NCBI GenBank assembly: GCA_963930645.1
Contig: OZ005649.1
Coordinates: forward strand, 83,835,126 to 83,899,125
DNA from: Salticus scenicus
Lineage: Eukaryota > Arthropoda > Arachnida > Araneae > Salticidae
Reading direction: 5' to 3'
Length of the DNA stretch: 64,000 nt
The notes beneath the pieces were generated by a model. The model worked only from the letters and a program-made list of their open reading frames with translations, searched no databases and had not been told where the DNA came from. A program made the translations under genes and the position numbers. This document shows, piece by piece, positions 25,817 through 37,035 of this stretch (positions are counted from its first letter, which is position 1; each line of letters begins with the position of its first letter).

Positions 25817-27334
25817 TTACTCCTCGATAGGCAGCACACACAATCTGGAGATGGATCTTTTGTAAATCCCTTTGGTAGTTTTTATATCTACCAATCTAAC
25901 TTTATTATCCTGACCAGGATATAGCTTTATTACACGCCCTAAAAACCACTTGCATGGTGGAAGATTTTCTTCCCTGACTAAAACCATGTCTCCGATTTTT
26001 AAATTTTCTTTATCAATTATCCATTTTCTGCGCTGTTGTAAGTTATTCAAGTAAGAAAGACTCCATCTTTTCCAGATTGCCTGAACTGACTTCGTAATAT
26101 TTTGCCAAGCACTTAGGCGATTTTTTTCAATATTGGTTAAAGAGGGTTCAACAACAGCCGTTATTGGCCTTCCAATAAGAAAATGGGCTGGAGTTAAAAC
26201 CTCTAAATCTTCAATACTTGAAGTTAGCGGAGTCAGTGGTCTTGAGTTCAAGATCGCTTCCACTTGAGTAACAAGTGTAAGCATTTCTTCAAATGTAAAT
26301 TTTGAATTACCCGCTATGCGTTTAAAATGGTATTTAAACGCTTTGATATTTGCTTCCCATAGACCACCCCAATTTGGACTCCTTGGAGGAATAAAAACCC
26401 ATTCTATTTTTTCCTCTGCAAAAAAATTGAATAAGGATTCTTCCTTATCTCTTACCAGTTTATACAAGGCATTTAGTTCCCTGTTGGCGCCTACCATTGT
26501 GGTCCCATTATCCGAAAATATTTTATGACACTTGCCCCTTCTCGAAATAAATCTTTTTAACGCAGCTATCAGAGCTTGTGAAGTTGAATCACTAATAAGT
26601 TCAAGATGTATAGCCTTTGTTACTAGACAAATGAAAATACAAACATAAATTTTGATTTCTGGACCTTTCCTTCCATATTTATTTTTGATTAAAAAGGGTC
26701 CAGACAAATCTACCCCAGTTGAATTAAATGTTTTATCTGGCGTTATTCTTTGTTTTGGCATGTTTCCCATTTTTTGTACACATACTTTCGGATTTGCTTT
26801 AAAACAGACTAAACATCTGTGCACAATTTTTTTACAAAGATTTCTCCCATGAATGGGCCAATATTTTTGCCTAACCTGAAACAGAAGATGTTGGGGACCA
26901 ATATGAAAATATTTTTCATGATAATATTTTACAATTAATTCCGTTAATTTATTTTTTGAAGGAAGTACATAAGGATGCTTAATCGAATAAGATAACTGCG
27001 AATTTTGCAGTCTCCCCCCTACCCTTATTAAACCATTGTCATCCAAAAATGGGGATAAATTAAAAATTTTACTCTTATGCGATACATTACCGCCACTTTT
27101 CAAGGCAGATATTTCAGTAGGAAATTCCTCCTCCTGCAGCTGTTTCAGTAGGAAGTCTTCTGCCTTTGTCAGCTCTTCAGGCATCAGCGGTCCTTTCTTC
27201 TTTTCTAAAGGATTTCTTAGATTGTGAAGAAACCTGAAAAGAAAACTACATATACGCAATATTTTTAAAAATTTATTACTACGATTAATCAGATAGTTCA
27301 AAATAGTAAAGTCCTTTTTCAAATTTAGAGTCAC
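25817..27334 (-). pseudogene. BEL pol 3' portion: integrase and DUF5641-like tail, cut off from gag-pol
   Basis: This 505-codon frame carries the end of the BEL polyprotein. An integrase H2C2 zinc-binding domain reads HEKYFHIG...CLVCF. The catalytic core contains GVDLSGPF, FSDNGTTM and WEANIKAF, supplying the D, D and E residues. The C-terminal segment is BEL-specific (GDMVLVREENLPPCKW, LYPGQDNKVR). It is not an independent gene. Its first ~110 residues repeat the end of the upstream frame, and an out-of-frame junction separates it from gag-pol. The annotated Met is simply the first one after the junction. Native expression as part of the polyprotein would be blocked. Confidence 0.9.
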
Positions 27335-27841
27335 TGCATTTTCAGATTTTAATTCAGGAGTGTAGTCTTCCTCATTTAGTTCTGAAAAGTCAATAAAAGA
27401 TTGTTTGTTTTTCGGATCTTCAGGATCTTTCAGGATCTCCCCCCTACCCTTATTAAACCATTGTCATCCAAAAATGGGGATAAATTAAAAATTTTACTCT
27501 TATGCGATACATTACCGCCACTTTTCAAGGCAGATATTTCAGTAGGAAATTCCTCCTCCTGCAGCTGTTTCAGTAGGAAGTCTTCTGCCTTTGTCAGCTC
27601 TTCAGGCATCAGCGGTCCTTTCTTCTTTTCTAAAGGATTTCTTAGATTGTGAAGAAACCTGAAAAGAAAACTACATATACGCAATATTTTTAAAAATTTA
27701 TTACTACGATTAATCAGATAGTTCAAAATAGTAAAGTCCTTTTTCAAATTTAGAGTCACTGCATTTTCAGATTTTAATTCAGGAGTGTAGTCTTCCTCAT
27801 TTAGTTCTGAAAAGTCAATAAAAGATTGTTTGTTTTTCGGA
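27011..27841. repeat. 406-bp tandem duplication inside BEL pol
   Basis: 27011-27416 and 27436-27841 are essentially identical copies (start TCTCCCCCCTACCC, end TTTTTCGGA) separated by 19 bp made of short repeats of CAGGATCTTTC. The segment covers the linker and start of the integrase. The join puts a stop just after the first pass and shifts the frame, splitting the polyprotein. Near-identity means the event is about as recent as the insertion. Confidence 0.9.
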
Positions 27842-30800
27842 AATTCAGGATCTTTCAGAAATTCAGCACCTGTCCACCATGTGGCGCTGGTTGTTAGGCT
27901 TTCAGCAGTCATCCCTCGGGACAACAGGTCAGCAGGATTTTCTTTACTTGCACAATGGAACCAAGAGTTAGGGTTTGTCAGGCTGGCAATTTCTTGAACA
28001 CGGTTGGCGACAAACTGCTTCCATCGGGTTTTAGTACCCCTTATCCAGAAAAGCACTATCTGCGAATCAGTCCAGTGATATTCAACAGAAGGTCTTTTAA
28101 GGTTTACAGTATTTTTCACTTTGGTGATCAGACGAGCTGCGACCAGGGCACCCAATAATTCAAGGCGAGGTAGTGTAACACCGCTGAGGGGAGCTACACG
28201 GCTCTTGGAAGTCAAAAGTTTTACTGAAATACCATTTTTTGATTTTGTTCGTACATAAATGGCAGCACCATATGCTTTTTTGCTAGCATCGCAAAAACTA
28301 TGTAATTCAACTACATCTTCTGGGGAAGTGGCATCAAGGATGAATCTAGGGACTTCAAGCTCTTTTAACAAGGGTAATTCCGAACACCATTTCATCCACT
28401 CTTTTTCGATATTTGGTGATAATGATTCATCCCATTTGGTTTTAGTTGTCCAGATATCTTGAATGATAATTTTTGCCCTGACAGTGAATGGAGAAATTAA
28501 CCCTAAGGGGTCGAAAATTCTCCCTACGGCTTGAAGAATGGTACGTTTTGTAATTTTATTTATGGATATAAAGTTCAACAAACTCTTGATATCTACAATC
28601 AAATTATCTTTATTAGTATCCCAAGATAGTCCCAAGATCTTTGTCTGATTTATACCTAAGCTGATGGTAGATTCTACAGGGTATGTATCAAATTTTTCGC
28701 TTTTCCACTGCTCTGTTAATTCGGTATCGTTACTTATCCATTTTCTAAGGGACATTCCTGCGGCTTCCATAATATATTTTGCACTTCGTGATAATTCAAG
28801 TGCTTCGTTAAAATCATTACCTCCAGAAATTAAGTCGTCTACGTAAAAACATTTATCTAAAAGTCGAACAGTAGCGGGAAATTCTTCTCTATACTTCTCA
28901 ATGTGATGTCTAATAGTAGCAGCGAGTAAGAATGGACTTGAACACACCCCAAAATTAACTCGATTGAAACGATAAATCTGTAATTTGGGTTTTTTGTGTG
29001 CATGCGGTTCTTCATCACTCCAGAAAAAACGAACAGCGTCTTTATGTTCATCAGCGAGACAGATTTGTAGAAAGGCTTGTTTAATATCAGAACAAAATGC
29101 TATTTTGTTTAATCTAAAATTAATTAAAACATCCAAAAGATTCGGATTTAAATTTATCCCCTGCCATAGGCAATCATTCAGTGACAGCTGATTATTTTGA
29201 TGACTCCCTGCATCAAATACAATTCTTGTTTTGGATGTTAAGCGACCTTCCTTTCTTACTGCCTGATGAGGCAAATAATAAATAGGTTTGTTTAAATTAT
29301 TTTCTGCTGTACTGGGTTCAACTATTTCTATTATTTTTTGATTTACGTAATCACGAATAATCTCTCTATACTGTTCATATAATTCTCTATCATATTTAAA
29401 ACGTCTCCATAAACTTAAAAATCGTTGTTTCGCTAACGTGTAATTATCGGAAAGTTCATTATAGGGTCTTCTAAAAGGCAAGTGTACAACGTAGCGTTTG
29501 TTTTTAAACTGAATCGTTTCATTAAAAATTTCTATAGCTTTATCACTTTCTTTTTGAATTGGATCGTCTCTTATTCCAATGCTTTCTAGATCGAAAAAGA
29601 GTTTAAGAGTGCTACTAAGGGAATCGTCTGACAAAACGAAACACTGTTTCGAATTATTCAGTTCTGTTTCTTCAGCCTTTCCACACGCTAGCCATCCAAA
29701 TTCGGTTTCTTTAAAAAACAAATCGTCATTTATTTTATAAGTATTATCCTTTAAAACTTTGAATAATATATCTGCACTGATTAACGCTTCTATTTCATTC
29801 GGTTCAAAAAATGTCTCGTCACTCAATTTCAAAAATTCTGGAATTTTTATGTCTGAAATGTTTAATTTATTGCATGGTGTAAGCCCAGTTATTTTATCTA
29901 CAATCAAAAATTCTACTGTTTCACTAAAAGAACAATCTTCATTTGAAATAAAGGTATCTAATTTCCACTTAATATTTTGGGTCAATCCATTCAAACCTGA
30001 AACTGGAGTTTTTATTTTTTCTCTTTTAATTCCTAAACATTCACTCATCTTTTCAGTTAAAACGCACACATTTGAAGCGGAATCCAAAACGCATCTTATT
30101 TTTATTCTTTTTTTGTTTTCGCATTGAATATAAATATAAGCTGTCGAAAACAGAATACTTTTTCTATTTTCTTTTAAATATCTGCTATTATTACTCAAAA
30201 CGGAAGCATTTAATTGCGCAACCCGTTTGTCTATATCTGGTAAGTTGGATGAATTTATTCCATCTGCGTCTGGAACCGGGGTTTTGGCGCCAGAAGAAAA
30301 ACATATTAATCTGTTGTGCTTCATTCCGCAGGTGCATTTGAATTTCGATAAGCAATCATTTTTCTTATGGTTTTGCCTAAAACAAACCTCACAAAGCTTG
30401 TGAAGGCGTATTATACTTAATCTTTCGTTAATGTTTAATTTCAAAAATGCATCACATTTATAAATAGGGTGATAAGTATTTTTACAAACAACACAATTTT
30501 TGTTTTTATTTTCATGCATTAAAAGAGTTTTAGATTTGTTAATAGCCGGAAAGTTTTTGTTAGTATTTTTATTTCCGCTAGTCATATTCGTTCTATTAAT
30601 AGATAATAAAACTGATTCTCGTTGTTCCAAAAATTTGATAAATTCTTCAAAGGTGGGAACATTTTTGGATTTATGGGACAACTCAAAATTCTTTCTAGAT
30701 TCTCTGTCTAACTTTGCTACGAGAATATTTACAATGAAAACATCTGATAATTTATTTTGCTCATATTTCAGAACTTTCAAGGCACGCAGATTTTTCTGTA

Positions 30801-31482
30801 TACAATCAATCATATTTCTTATCTCTTTGGGATTTTCTGTTTGAATTTTCTCAAAATTCAGAATATTTTGTACATGAATATCAACAATTAATCGCTCGTT
30901 ATCATAGCGATTTTCTAATGCATTATATAATGATTCAAATGTATCAAAATTACTAACTAGATTTTTAGCGTCATATTTGAGACAAGATCTAAGATAATAT
31001 AATTTCTGCGACTGATTAATATGAACATTATTGGTTATTAAATCATCAAATTGTTCTTTAAAAGAACTGAATTCCTCATATTTTCCTGAAAATTCAGGTA
31101 ATACTAAAGGAGGAATTTGAGTTTTAATTTCAAAGTTATCTTGAGATGCATTTTCAGTCGCATTTATTTTTTTATGAGAATCAAATTTCTTATAAGAATT
31201 AATAAGAGTATTAATTCTTACCTCTAATTTTTCCAGACGTTCTTCACATGAGTCAAGGTCGTCATCTATGGTTGCTTGTTCAGCATCTTTCAAGTCTTGA
31301 ATTTCGTAGTATTTTTGTCGTAATTCATCGATTTTTGTTTGTAGCAGTTCTATGTTCTTTAATTTCACTTTTAGTTCCACTACATCTATATCGTAATTTT
31401 CGGCATTCGTGCCTTCTACATAGTTTTCAATTCTAGTTATCTTCCCTTTCAAGGAAGATTTCAATTTATTATTTTTATCCAT
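27430..31482 (-). pseudogene. BEL gag-pol polyprotein, 3'-truncated by duplication
   Basis: A 1350-codon frame starting 42 bp inside the 5' LTR boundary. Order of domains: coiled-coil N-terminus; DUF1759-type gag (about residues 125-290); zinc knuckles from about 329 (CVVCKNTYHPIYKC, CEVCFRQNHKKNDC); DUF1758 aspartic protease with LDSAS near 466 in place of the commoner DSG/DTG; reverse transcriptase with SDIKQAFLQI and the YVDD box near 879; RNase H-like region with CDASKKAYGAAI near 1067 and WTDSQIVL. It ends at RVGGR plus one residue where the tandem duplication introduces a stop, just as the integrase begins. Apart from that break the frame is intact, in line with a young copy. Products would act in the cytoplasmic particle (gag, protease, RT). 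Confidence 0.92.
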
Positions 31483-31524
31483 AAGTCGCTTATTACAAGC
31501 TCCTTTCTCGACGGAGCCACTTTT

Positions 31525-31770
31525 TGTAGGAACTTAACTACAAATAATTAATTTTCGACGGACCATCTTCGTTGTTTTAATATTTTTAATTTGTACGATC
31601 ACATACATCAAGTATTTACACAATATACAACGAAGAAATAATAGGTAGCACATAAAATAATAATTGTGGGCGTCAATAAATTTAAAGTTCTTTGCCCACG
31701 TCCATTGTACTTGGCTTCTCATAGCCTTCTGCCCGGTGATCCGCGACGGGGTGGCGCGCATGCGTCAACA
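31525..31770 (-). repeat. BEL 5' LTR
   Basis: Same length as the LTR at 25307 and nearly identical to it. The minus-strand sequence following it contains TGGCTCCGTCGAG three to five bases inside the element, in the position of a primer-binding site. I did not assign the tRNA. Confidence 0.9.
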
Positions 31771-31814
31771 AAACCTTTAAGATAAAAATCAGCAGAAACA
31801 TCTAAAAATTGTTC

Positions 31815-34079
31815 TGTTGAGGAGTTTTTTCCTCAACTGTATTAATTTAAGAAATAAAAAGATAATTTAATAAAGTAATGTAAAAAATAAATAAATCCCT
31901 AGAATAAAATGAGTCAGTCTGCGAAAAAGAATAAAAAAAAAAAAAAAAAAAAAAAAGAGAGAGATGGCTTTTCTTTGCCGCATTTGAGAAGAAAAAAGCA
32001 AAATCTTCGCATCCTTTCGAGCGGCAGGGGAAGGTTGACCTTGGGGCAGGTAGATGCTTTCCCCCTCGCGTGTAAGGAAAAACCCAAGAGAAAGTGTTAG
32101 AGTGAGATAGTTACGAAGTGAAACAGTGTTTCATATGAATAGATAAACCTTTACGGCAGGAGTTCCTTGGGACGTTGTGAAAAGCAGGAATGCGCTGATT
32201 GACCTACTGGCTATAAGAGAAAGATGTTGAGTATTTGGACGATAATACCACGCCATACTGTACGAAGCCTCATAGCTACCGGGGAATCTCATATGTGTAC
32301 AAGCGACCTAACGCAAAGAGTCCGGGTTGAAAAAAGATTAGACAGTATCCGTAGAAGGCTGAAAACTATGGGTCTATTAACAAAAGAAAAAAAAAAAGAT
32401 TGGAATGGTCCTGTTCACCGAATCTACACACTCATACGGGAGAAAAGTCATCCAAATGTAAAAATATGTCAAAAGGAACTTCTCGCGAAAAATTTCAATC
32501 GCATTCTACCCCGTAGAATTTTCAACGGAAGGATATCCCCAAGTTTGTCGAGGAGAAATAAGAGAAAAATGTGTTTCAAGGGTTTTTATTCTAAGAGTCC
32601 AAACCCCCGTAAAATATAGGGGACACGGGATCACCAGCTATCCACCTGGAATTTCCTACCCAAGGGAAACTGAGGTAAAATTTTATTTTCTTTTATTTGT
32701 GTATAGCAGAACATTTGCATTTATTAAATAAAAAAAAAAAGAGAGACTTCTCCATGTGCTAAAACTGAATTAAAATTTAATAACAGTTTGTTAGTTTGAG
32801 AATTAATTTTGAACTTAAGAATATTAATATGGTAAACGAGTAAACACTTAAAAACTTTTGAACCGTTTACTTCATTTACCTATTGTAGTAGACTTTGTAT
32901 TAATGTTTGTTAATGAGATGATATATGAATTAAAAAAGGAAAAGAGAGTACTGTAAAGTGATTTTGAATGTACTAAGTGTGTAAATTTTTCTACGGAATA
33001 AGGTAGAATAAATCAGTTAGGTACCACTTGTTTAAAAAAAAAAAGGAAAAATATAAAAATAGGAACTGAACTTGTGCCTTATTGTGGAGACTATCTTGGA
33101 AATTTCATGTTAAGAAATAAAGATATTTTTCCTGTAATTTCTTGAATTCACTGTTTCTTAAAAGAACGAAATTATTTTTAGATTGTAGTATGAGAGCTTA
33201 GTATGTGAGCTGCTGTCTGAGAGAAGTTTTGATTTCATAATTAATTTCATTAGTAAGAAAATAGGTAATGTGATGAACATTAAAGTAACTTATCACTCTG
33301 AAAGGTTTATTTAAATTTACAGACAGCACCTCACAACACTGTGTTATAAGTTATTAGATAAAAAGAATATATATATCTTTCAATTTTTAAGGGCAATTTT
33401 AGTAGTCTGTGTTGAGGGAATTATTTGTCTAGAAAGAAAAATAAATGTAAATTTGGAAATTAGATACTTTAGTATGAATTAGATTAGTTGATAAAATAAA
33501 TATGATTTATATTGGATATGAGACAGTTAAAGTTCCCATTTCTCAACACAGGCTACAATTTTTTTTTTTTTTTTTTTTTGTATTTATTTTTTTGGGGGGA
33601 GGCAAATTGCCCAGTATGTATTTTTTATTATTTTTATTTAATTAGTATCATGTAGCATATTTATAACATTGTCTAGGAGGGTCTCTGTCTATTCATAATA
33701 ACCTAAAGAAAGTTTAATGATGGTTAAAGGTAGACAGAGGCTGCCATAGACCTTAATGTATGAAAAATTATTTTTACACCTACATTGTGTAAAAAATCAC
33801 AAAAGGGCAGATACACAGATTGTCTAGAGTGCAAGTTCATTGCACAAACTTTGGCTATTGTTGGGGAACCTGGGTAATTGTAAAACACAACGCGCTTTAA
33901 AGTACTTAGTAGTTTGAGAAATTTAAAAGTTAAGTTGTAGTTTAAAACTTAGAGTAAAAGTTAATATATTAAAGTAATGTACTATATTAGACGGAGAGGA
34001 AAATTTAAAAGATAAAAATTAATTAAATTAAATCAAGGGTGAGAGAGATAAAAACAAAGACATCAATCTCACCGTCACA
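31815..34079 (+). repeat. Left (5') LTR of the LARD, 2265 bp
   Basis: It matches 56465-59470 along its length, with the shared 3' block ending ACATCAATCTCACCGTCACA. The first 22 bases form a short palindrome (GTTGAGGA...TCCTCAAC). Relative to the right LTR it lacks two segments: 433 bp near 32164 and the SINE with its duplication near 32665. No host gene is seen. Confidence 0.9.
32224..32619 (+). CDS. Hypothetical 131-codon basic frame inside the LTR
   Basis: I do not recognise this frame. It starts ATG after an in-frame stop and encodes a Lys/Arg-rich product (segments RVEKRLDSIRRRLKTM and SLSRRNKRKMCFKG). The counterpart in the right LTR (57290-57681) has a 3-base and a 1-base deletion, the latter breaking the frame, so coding constraint is not evident. 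It may be no more than the transcribed leader of the element. Low confidence that it is a gene. Confidence 0.2.
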   Translation: MLSIWTIIPRHTVRSLIATGESHMCTSDLTQRVRVEKRLDSIRRRLKTMGLLTKEKKKDWNGPVHRIYTLIREKSHPNVKICQKELLAKNFNRILPRRIFNGRISPSLSRRNKRKMCFKGFYSKSPNPRKI

Positions 34080-34458
34080 ACTGGAGCCGAGACCAGTTCT
34101 AGAATTTGTGTTGCTGTTCTGTTGTGTACATATATTAGTATTTCAATATAAATTTTTTAAATATATTGTGTTATATTCGAGGAATGAGTTTTAATTAATT
34201 TTTGCATATACTTGTATTTTGGTGATTTCACATGGATGGAAATTTCATATGGCTCTTAAGTGTAATTTTAAATTTTTTTTCAATTAGTACACATCCTATA
34301 CCTCTTCCCAAATATGTGTAATGCCATTAAATTTTTTTTTAATTAATGAAGGTAGTAAACCTTTCATCAAAAATTGTGGAATGCAAAATAATTGTATAGG
34401 AGAAAATCTGGTTTTAAAAGAGAAATTGTTTTTAATTTGTTACTCTGAGTGTGGGTCA

Positions 34459-34493
<35 letters not shown>

Positions 34494-35357
34494 TTAAAAT
34501 TTCCCAAACTCTTTTGGTTGTGGCTACCTGCTTATATAAATAGAAAAAGCTTTTCCCAGCATCTGAAAATTTTCTGTTTTTTTTTTAAATAATATTAGTA
34601 TTATGCGAATAAAAAAAAAAAAAAAAAAAAAAAAATGCTACCACCTAGTTATGTTTTGTGACCAGCTCTCAGGGTGGCAGGATATAAATTTTAGAAAACT
34701 ACACGAGTAAGCATTTCACCTAGTTCATGCTGTAAAAGAAAGGTGTAATACTTTATTTTTGAAATATTGTTTTAGAAAAAGATTGTAGGCTAAATGCAGG
34801 GAAACTAACAATTGTTTGGACAAGAGGGGCTAGCAAATTCATGCAGCTGTAAAAGTCCTTTAAATTTTTCAAAAATGTAAACAAAGTCTTTATATAAGTG
34901 TAGTACCTCTTTCAACAGAAAATTACAGAATGTGTTGGGATGGTAATAAAAATTTTTCTTGCTAGGCAGAGTTAAATTAAATATTTGTCATTATTTTGAT
35001 CTCACATTTAATTGTTTACAGTTTAATCATGAATTTTTTTTCCAAAAAATTTAAACTGCCAATGAAACAGAAATCACTTTTGCTTCTATAAATGGATTTT
35101 TTCTCAATTTAGGTACAATCTGACATAACATGTAAATTTTAGAATTTTTTTTTTGGATATTGTAAATGGGAAAATTTGAATTTTGGGATATGTTGGTGTG
35201 AGAACTGGAGTACGCCAGAAAACTCTTTGGCTCGCAGATTTAAAATAAGTCTGTTGTGGGTCTCCCACTGAATTTTTTAAATGGCTATGAGTTTACCTAT
35301 TGGGGCGACAAATTTTGTTGCTAGTACTTTACAAAGTTCTCACTGACAGGGTATGCT
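34080..35357 (+). other. LARD interior, left part (non-coding)
   Basis: It holds the putative primer-binding site at 34083-34097, poly-A tracts at 34460-34488 and 34611-34635, and no frame with a recognisable domain. It ends at the Polinton target site TATGCT (35352-35357). Confidence 0.7.
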
Positions 35358-35491
35358 AGTAGTGTAAAAAGGACAGTTCACCAACACGGTGGAGGGACGG
35401 AGGGACGATGAGGGTCAGGGTAGAGGCGCGCCACCACCCTACACCCACCGTCCCTCCACCGTGTTGGTGAACGTGTCCTTTTTACACTACT
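35358..35491. repeat. Terminal near-palindrome (left end)
   Basis: The first ~43 bases (AGTAGTGTAAAAAGGACA...GGTGGAGGGACGG) return as their reverse complement at ~35449-35491 with a single base added. A ~47-base centre containing GGCGCGCC lies between. The outermost sequence thus occurs twice, inverted, at each end of the element. Confidence 0.92.
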
Positions 35492-35730
35492 TAGTCATCC
35501 TCTTGGACGAGGGGGTGTTGCCACCGGAAGAATAGAAACTTTTAGAGAGTTGCCACCGGAAGAATAAAAAACTTTACGTTGCCACCGGAAGAATAGAAAC
35601 TTTGACTATCATCTTGGATGAGGTTTGGTGGTGACATCTATAGGGAATTTTGAAGAGTTAGATTTATTTTCCTAAATTTCGGGACTTAGTATTTTTTTCA
35701 CAATTTCGAGGACTTCAAAATTTTTTAAAA
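35358..35730 (+). repeat. Polinton left terminal inverted repeat
   Basis: Reverse complement of 53148-53519. In order from the outer end: a 134-bp near-palindrome (35358-35491); a TCATCCTCTTGGACGAG block; three direct repeats of GTTGCCACCGGAAGAATA (35517, 35549, 35578); ATCATCTTGGATGAGG; then a stretch ending at GACTTCAAAATTTTTTAAAA. Confidence 0.95.
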
Positions 35731-35771
35731 TTTTTGCTGGGGTTAGATTCGAACCGAAGGTAAAATAGTTT

Positions 35772-35880
35772 CACGGCTTGATAAGTGGATAAGGGTTTTA
35801 TTTATCAAGCCATGAAGCTATGCTTGTGAGTGCACTTATAAGGTATATAAAGAGAGACGTTGCGTTAGTGAGTCATTGTA
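35772..35880 (+). promoter_or_regulatory. Core promoter of the Polinton gene block
   Basis: TATATAAAG at 35844-35852 is followed ~30 bp later by an initiator-like AGTCATT (35871-35877). The integrase ATG lies 80 bp on, in a strong Kozak context (AACCATGG). Upstream, GGCTTGATAA and TTATCAAGCC form an inverted pair (about 35778-35815) that includes GATA-type motifs. This is the only clear TATA box ahead of the eight-gene block. Confidence 0.65.
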
Positions 35881-35957
35881 AAACGTATCTTCGTACGAGG
35901 AAGGTATGATGCGCTTTCGTGTGAATGTGAGTCATAATAAAATTTTGTGTTGTAACC

Positions 35958-36998
35958 ATGGAGATGTATCAGAACCCAAGTCACGCAGGAAGTTTTGGTG
36001 GTGTAAATGCCTTATTTCGTGCTGCCAAAGGCAAAATCTCGAAGAAGAAGATTCAGGACTGGCTGAGCGGAGTCGATGCATACACGTTGCACAAACCTGT
36101 TCGAAGAAAGTTCCCAACCAATCGAGTGATAGTGTATTCAATCGATCAACAGTGGCAGACCGACTTAGTGGATCTCGGCAGTTTGCAAAAGTTCAATCAA
36201 GGGTACCGCTACATCCTGACTTGTATAGACATTCTGTCTAAATTTGCGTGGGCGGTCCCTTTGAAGCAAAAACGGGGTGAAGATATTGTAAAGGCGTTCC
36301 GGTCTATTTTTGCAACGAGGAAACCCAAGTCCCTGCAATCGGATGACGGAAAAGAGTATCAAAACAGACTTTTTCAAAAATTTTTGAAAGAAGAAGGCGT
36401 GCGGTTTTTTACGACGAATAACAATACGAAAGCATCTGTCGTGGAGCGATTTAACCGAACTTTGAAAACGAAAATGTGGAAATATTTTACCCATAATCAC
36501 ACCTACCGCTATTTAGACGTGTTGGATCAGTTGTTACACAGTTATAATCATACTTATCATTCGAGTATCAAGAGAGCTCCAGTTGAAGTAACCGCTGAAA
36601 ATGAAAGCGATGTATGGGATACTTTATACGGTGACATGCAAAATGCGAAAAGAAAACCCTGCGTGTTTCAACCGGGAGATGTTGTACGAGTTTCCAAGCA
36701 GAAATTAACCTTCGAAAAAGGATATGAAACGAACTGGACGGAAGAAGTGTTTGTGGTGACTGAATGTGTGAGAAGAGACCCTCCCGTCTACCGAATCAAG
36801 GACCTGTTAGAAGAACCCATTAAAGGAACCTTTTACCCTCAAGAACTTCAGAAAGTGAAACCAAAAGAGAATTATACGATTGAAAAGATTTTAGATAAGC
36901 GGATACGGAAAAAGCGTGTGGAATACAAAGTAAAATTTAAAGGTTATCCCAGCAAATTTGACCAATGGATTCCATCCTCTGATTTATTCGCCTTATAA
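35958..36998 (+). CDS. INT: Polinton integrase (rve family) with chromodomain
   Basis: A 346-aa protein that would insert the element into chromosomes. The catalytic core shows D69 (QWQTDLVDL), D129 (QSDDGKEY) and E163 (SVVERFNRTLK), the DDE residues of retrovirus-like integrases. An N-terminal region with KKKIQDWLSG precedes the core. An SH3-like stretch (FQPGDVVRVSK) and a C-terminal chromodomain (about 296-340: YTIEKILDKR, VEYKVKFKGY, FDQWIPSSDL) follow. The chromodomain is typical of Polinton integrases and of chromoviruses and may bind modified histone tails. The start at 35958 is the first ATG after the promoter with a good Kozak context; an ATG at 35906 is in another frame. First gene of the block and apparently intact. 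Confidence 0.95.
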   Translation: MEMYQNPSHAGSFGGVNALFRAAKGKISKKKIQDWLSGVDAYTLHKPVRRKFPTNRVIVYSIDQQWQTDLVDLGSLQKFNQGYRYILTCIDILSKFAWAVPLKQKRGEDIVKAFRSIFATRKPKSLQSDDGKEYQNRLFQKFLKEEGVRFFTTNNNTKASVVERFNRTLKTKMWKYFTHNHTYRYLDVLDQLLHSYNHTYHSSIKRAPVEVTAENESDVWDTLYGDMQNAKRKPCVFQPGDVVRVSKQKLTFEKGYETNWTEEVFVVTECVRRDPPVYRIKDLLEEPIKGTFYPQELQKVKPKENYTIEKILDKRIRKKRVEYKVKFKGYPSKFDQWIPSSDLFAL

Positions 36999-37035
36999 AA
37001 CAAGTGTTTGGATTGTTGAAAGATCATTTGAAAGC

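Larger units (their letters stand above)
25307..31770 (-). mobile_element. BEL/Pao LTR retrotransposon
   Basis: A 6.46-kb element on the minus strand. It has 246-bp LTRs at 25307-25552 and 31525-31770 and a perfect 5-bp target duplication AAACC (25302-25306 and 31771-31775). The domain order gag - zinc knuckles - aspartic protease - RT - RNase H - integrase - DUF5641-like tail is that of BEL/Pao. I noticed one base difference between the LTRs (ACACTATA / ACACAATA), so insertion is recent. It is probably immobile on its own, because a tandem duplication breaks the polyprotein. Confidence 0.95.

Noticed and set aside
35742..35820. Minus-strand tRNA-like sequence (GGTTCGAATCT box B, TAGCTTCATGG box A-like)
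   Set aside because: The T-stem and acceptor do not pair and the arm spacing is wrong for a tRNA. The GATA/stem-loop upstream of the TATA box explains the region better.
36958..37035. N-terminal extension of the minor capsid candidate from ATG 36958
   Set aside because: It overlaps the integrase end, and the family start MSFYVTLPS lies at 37036.
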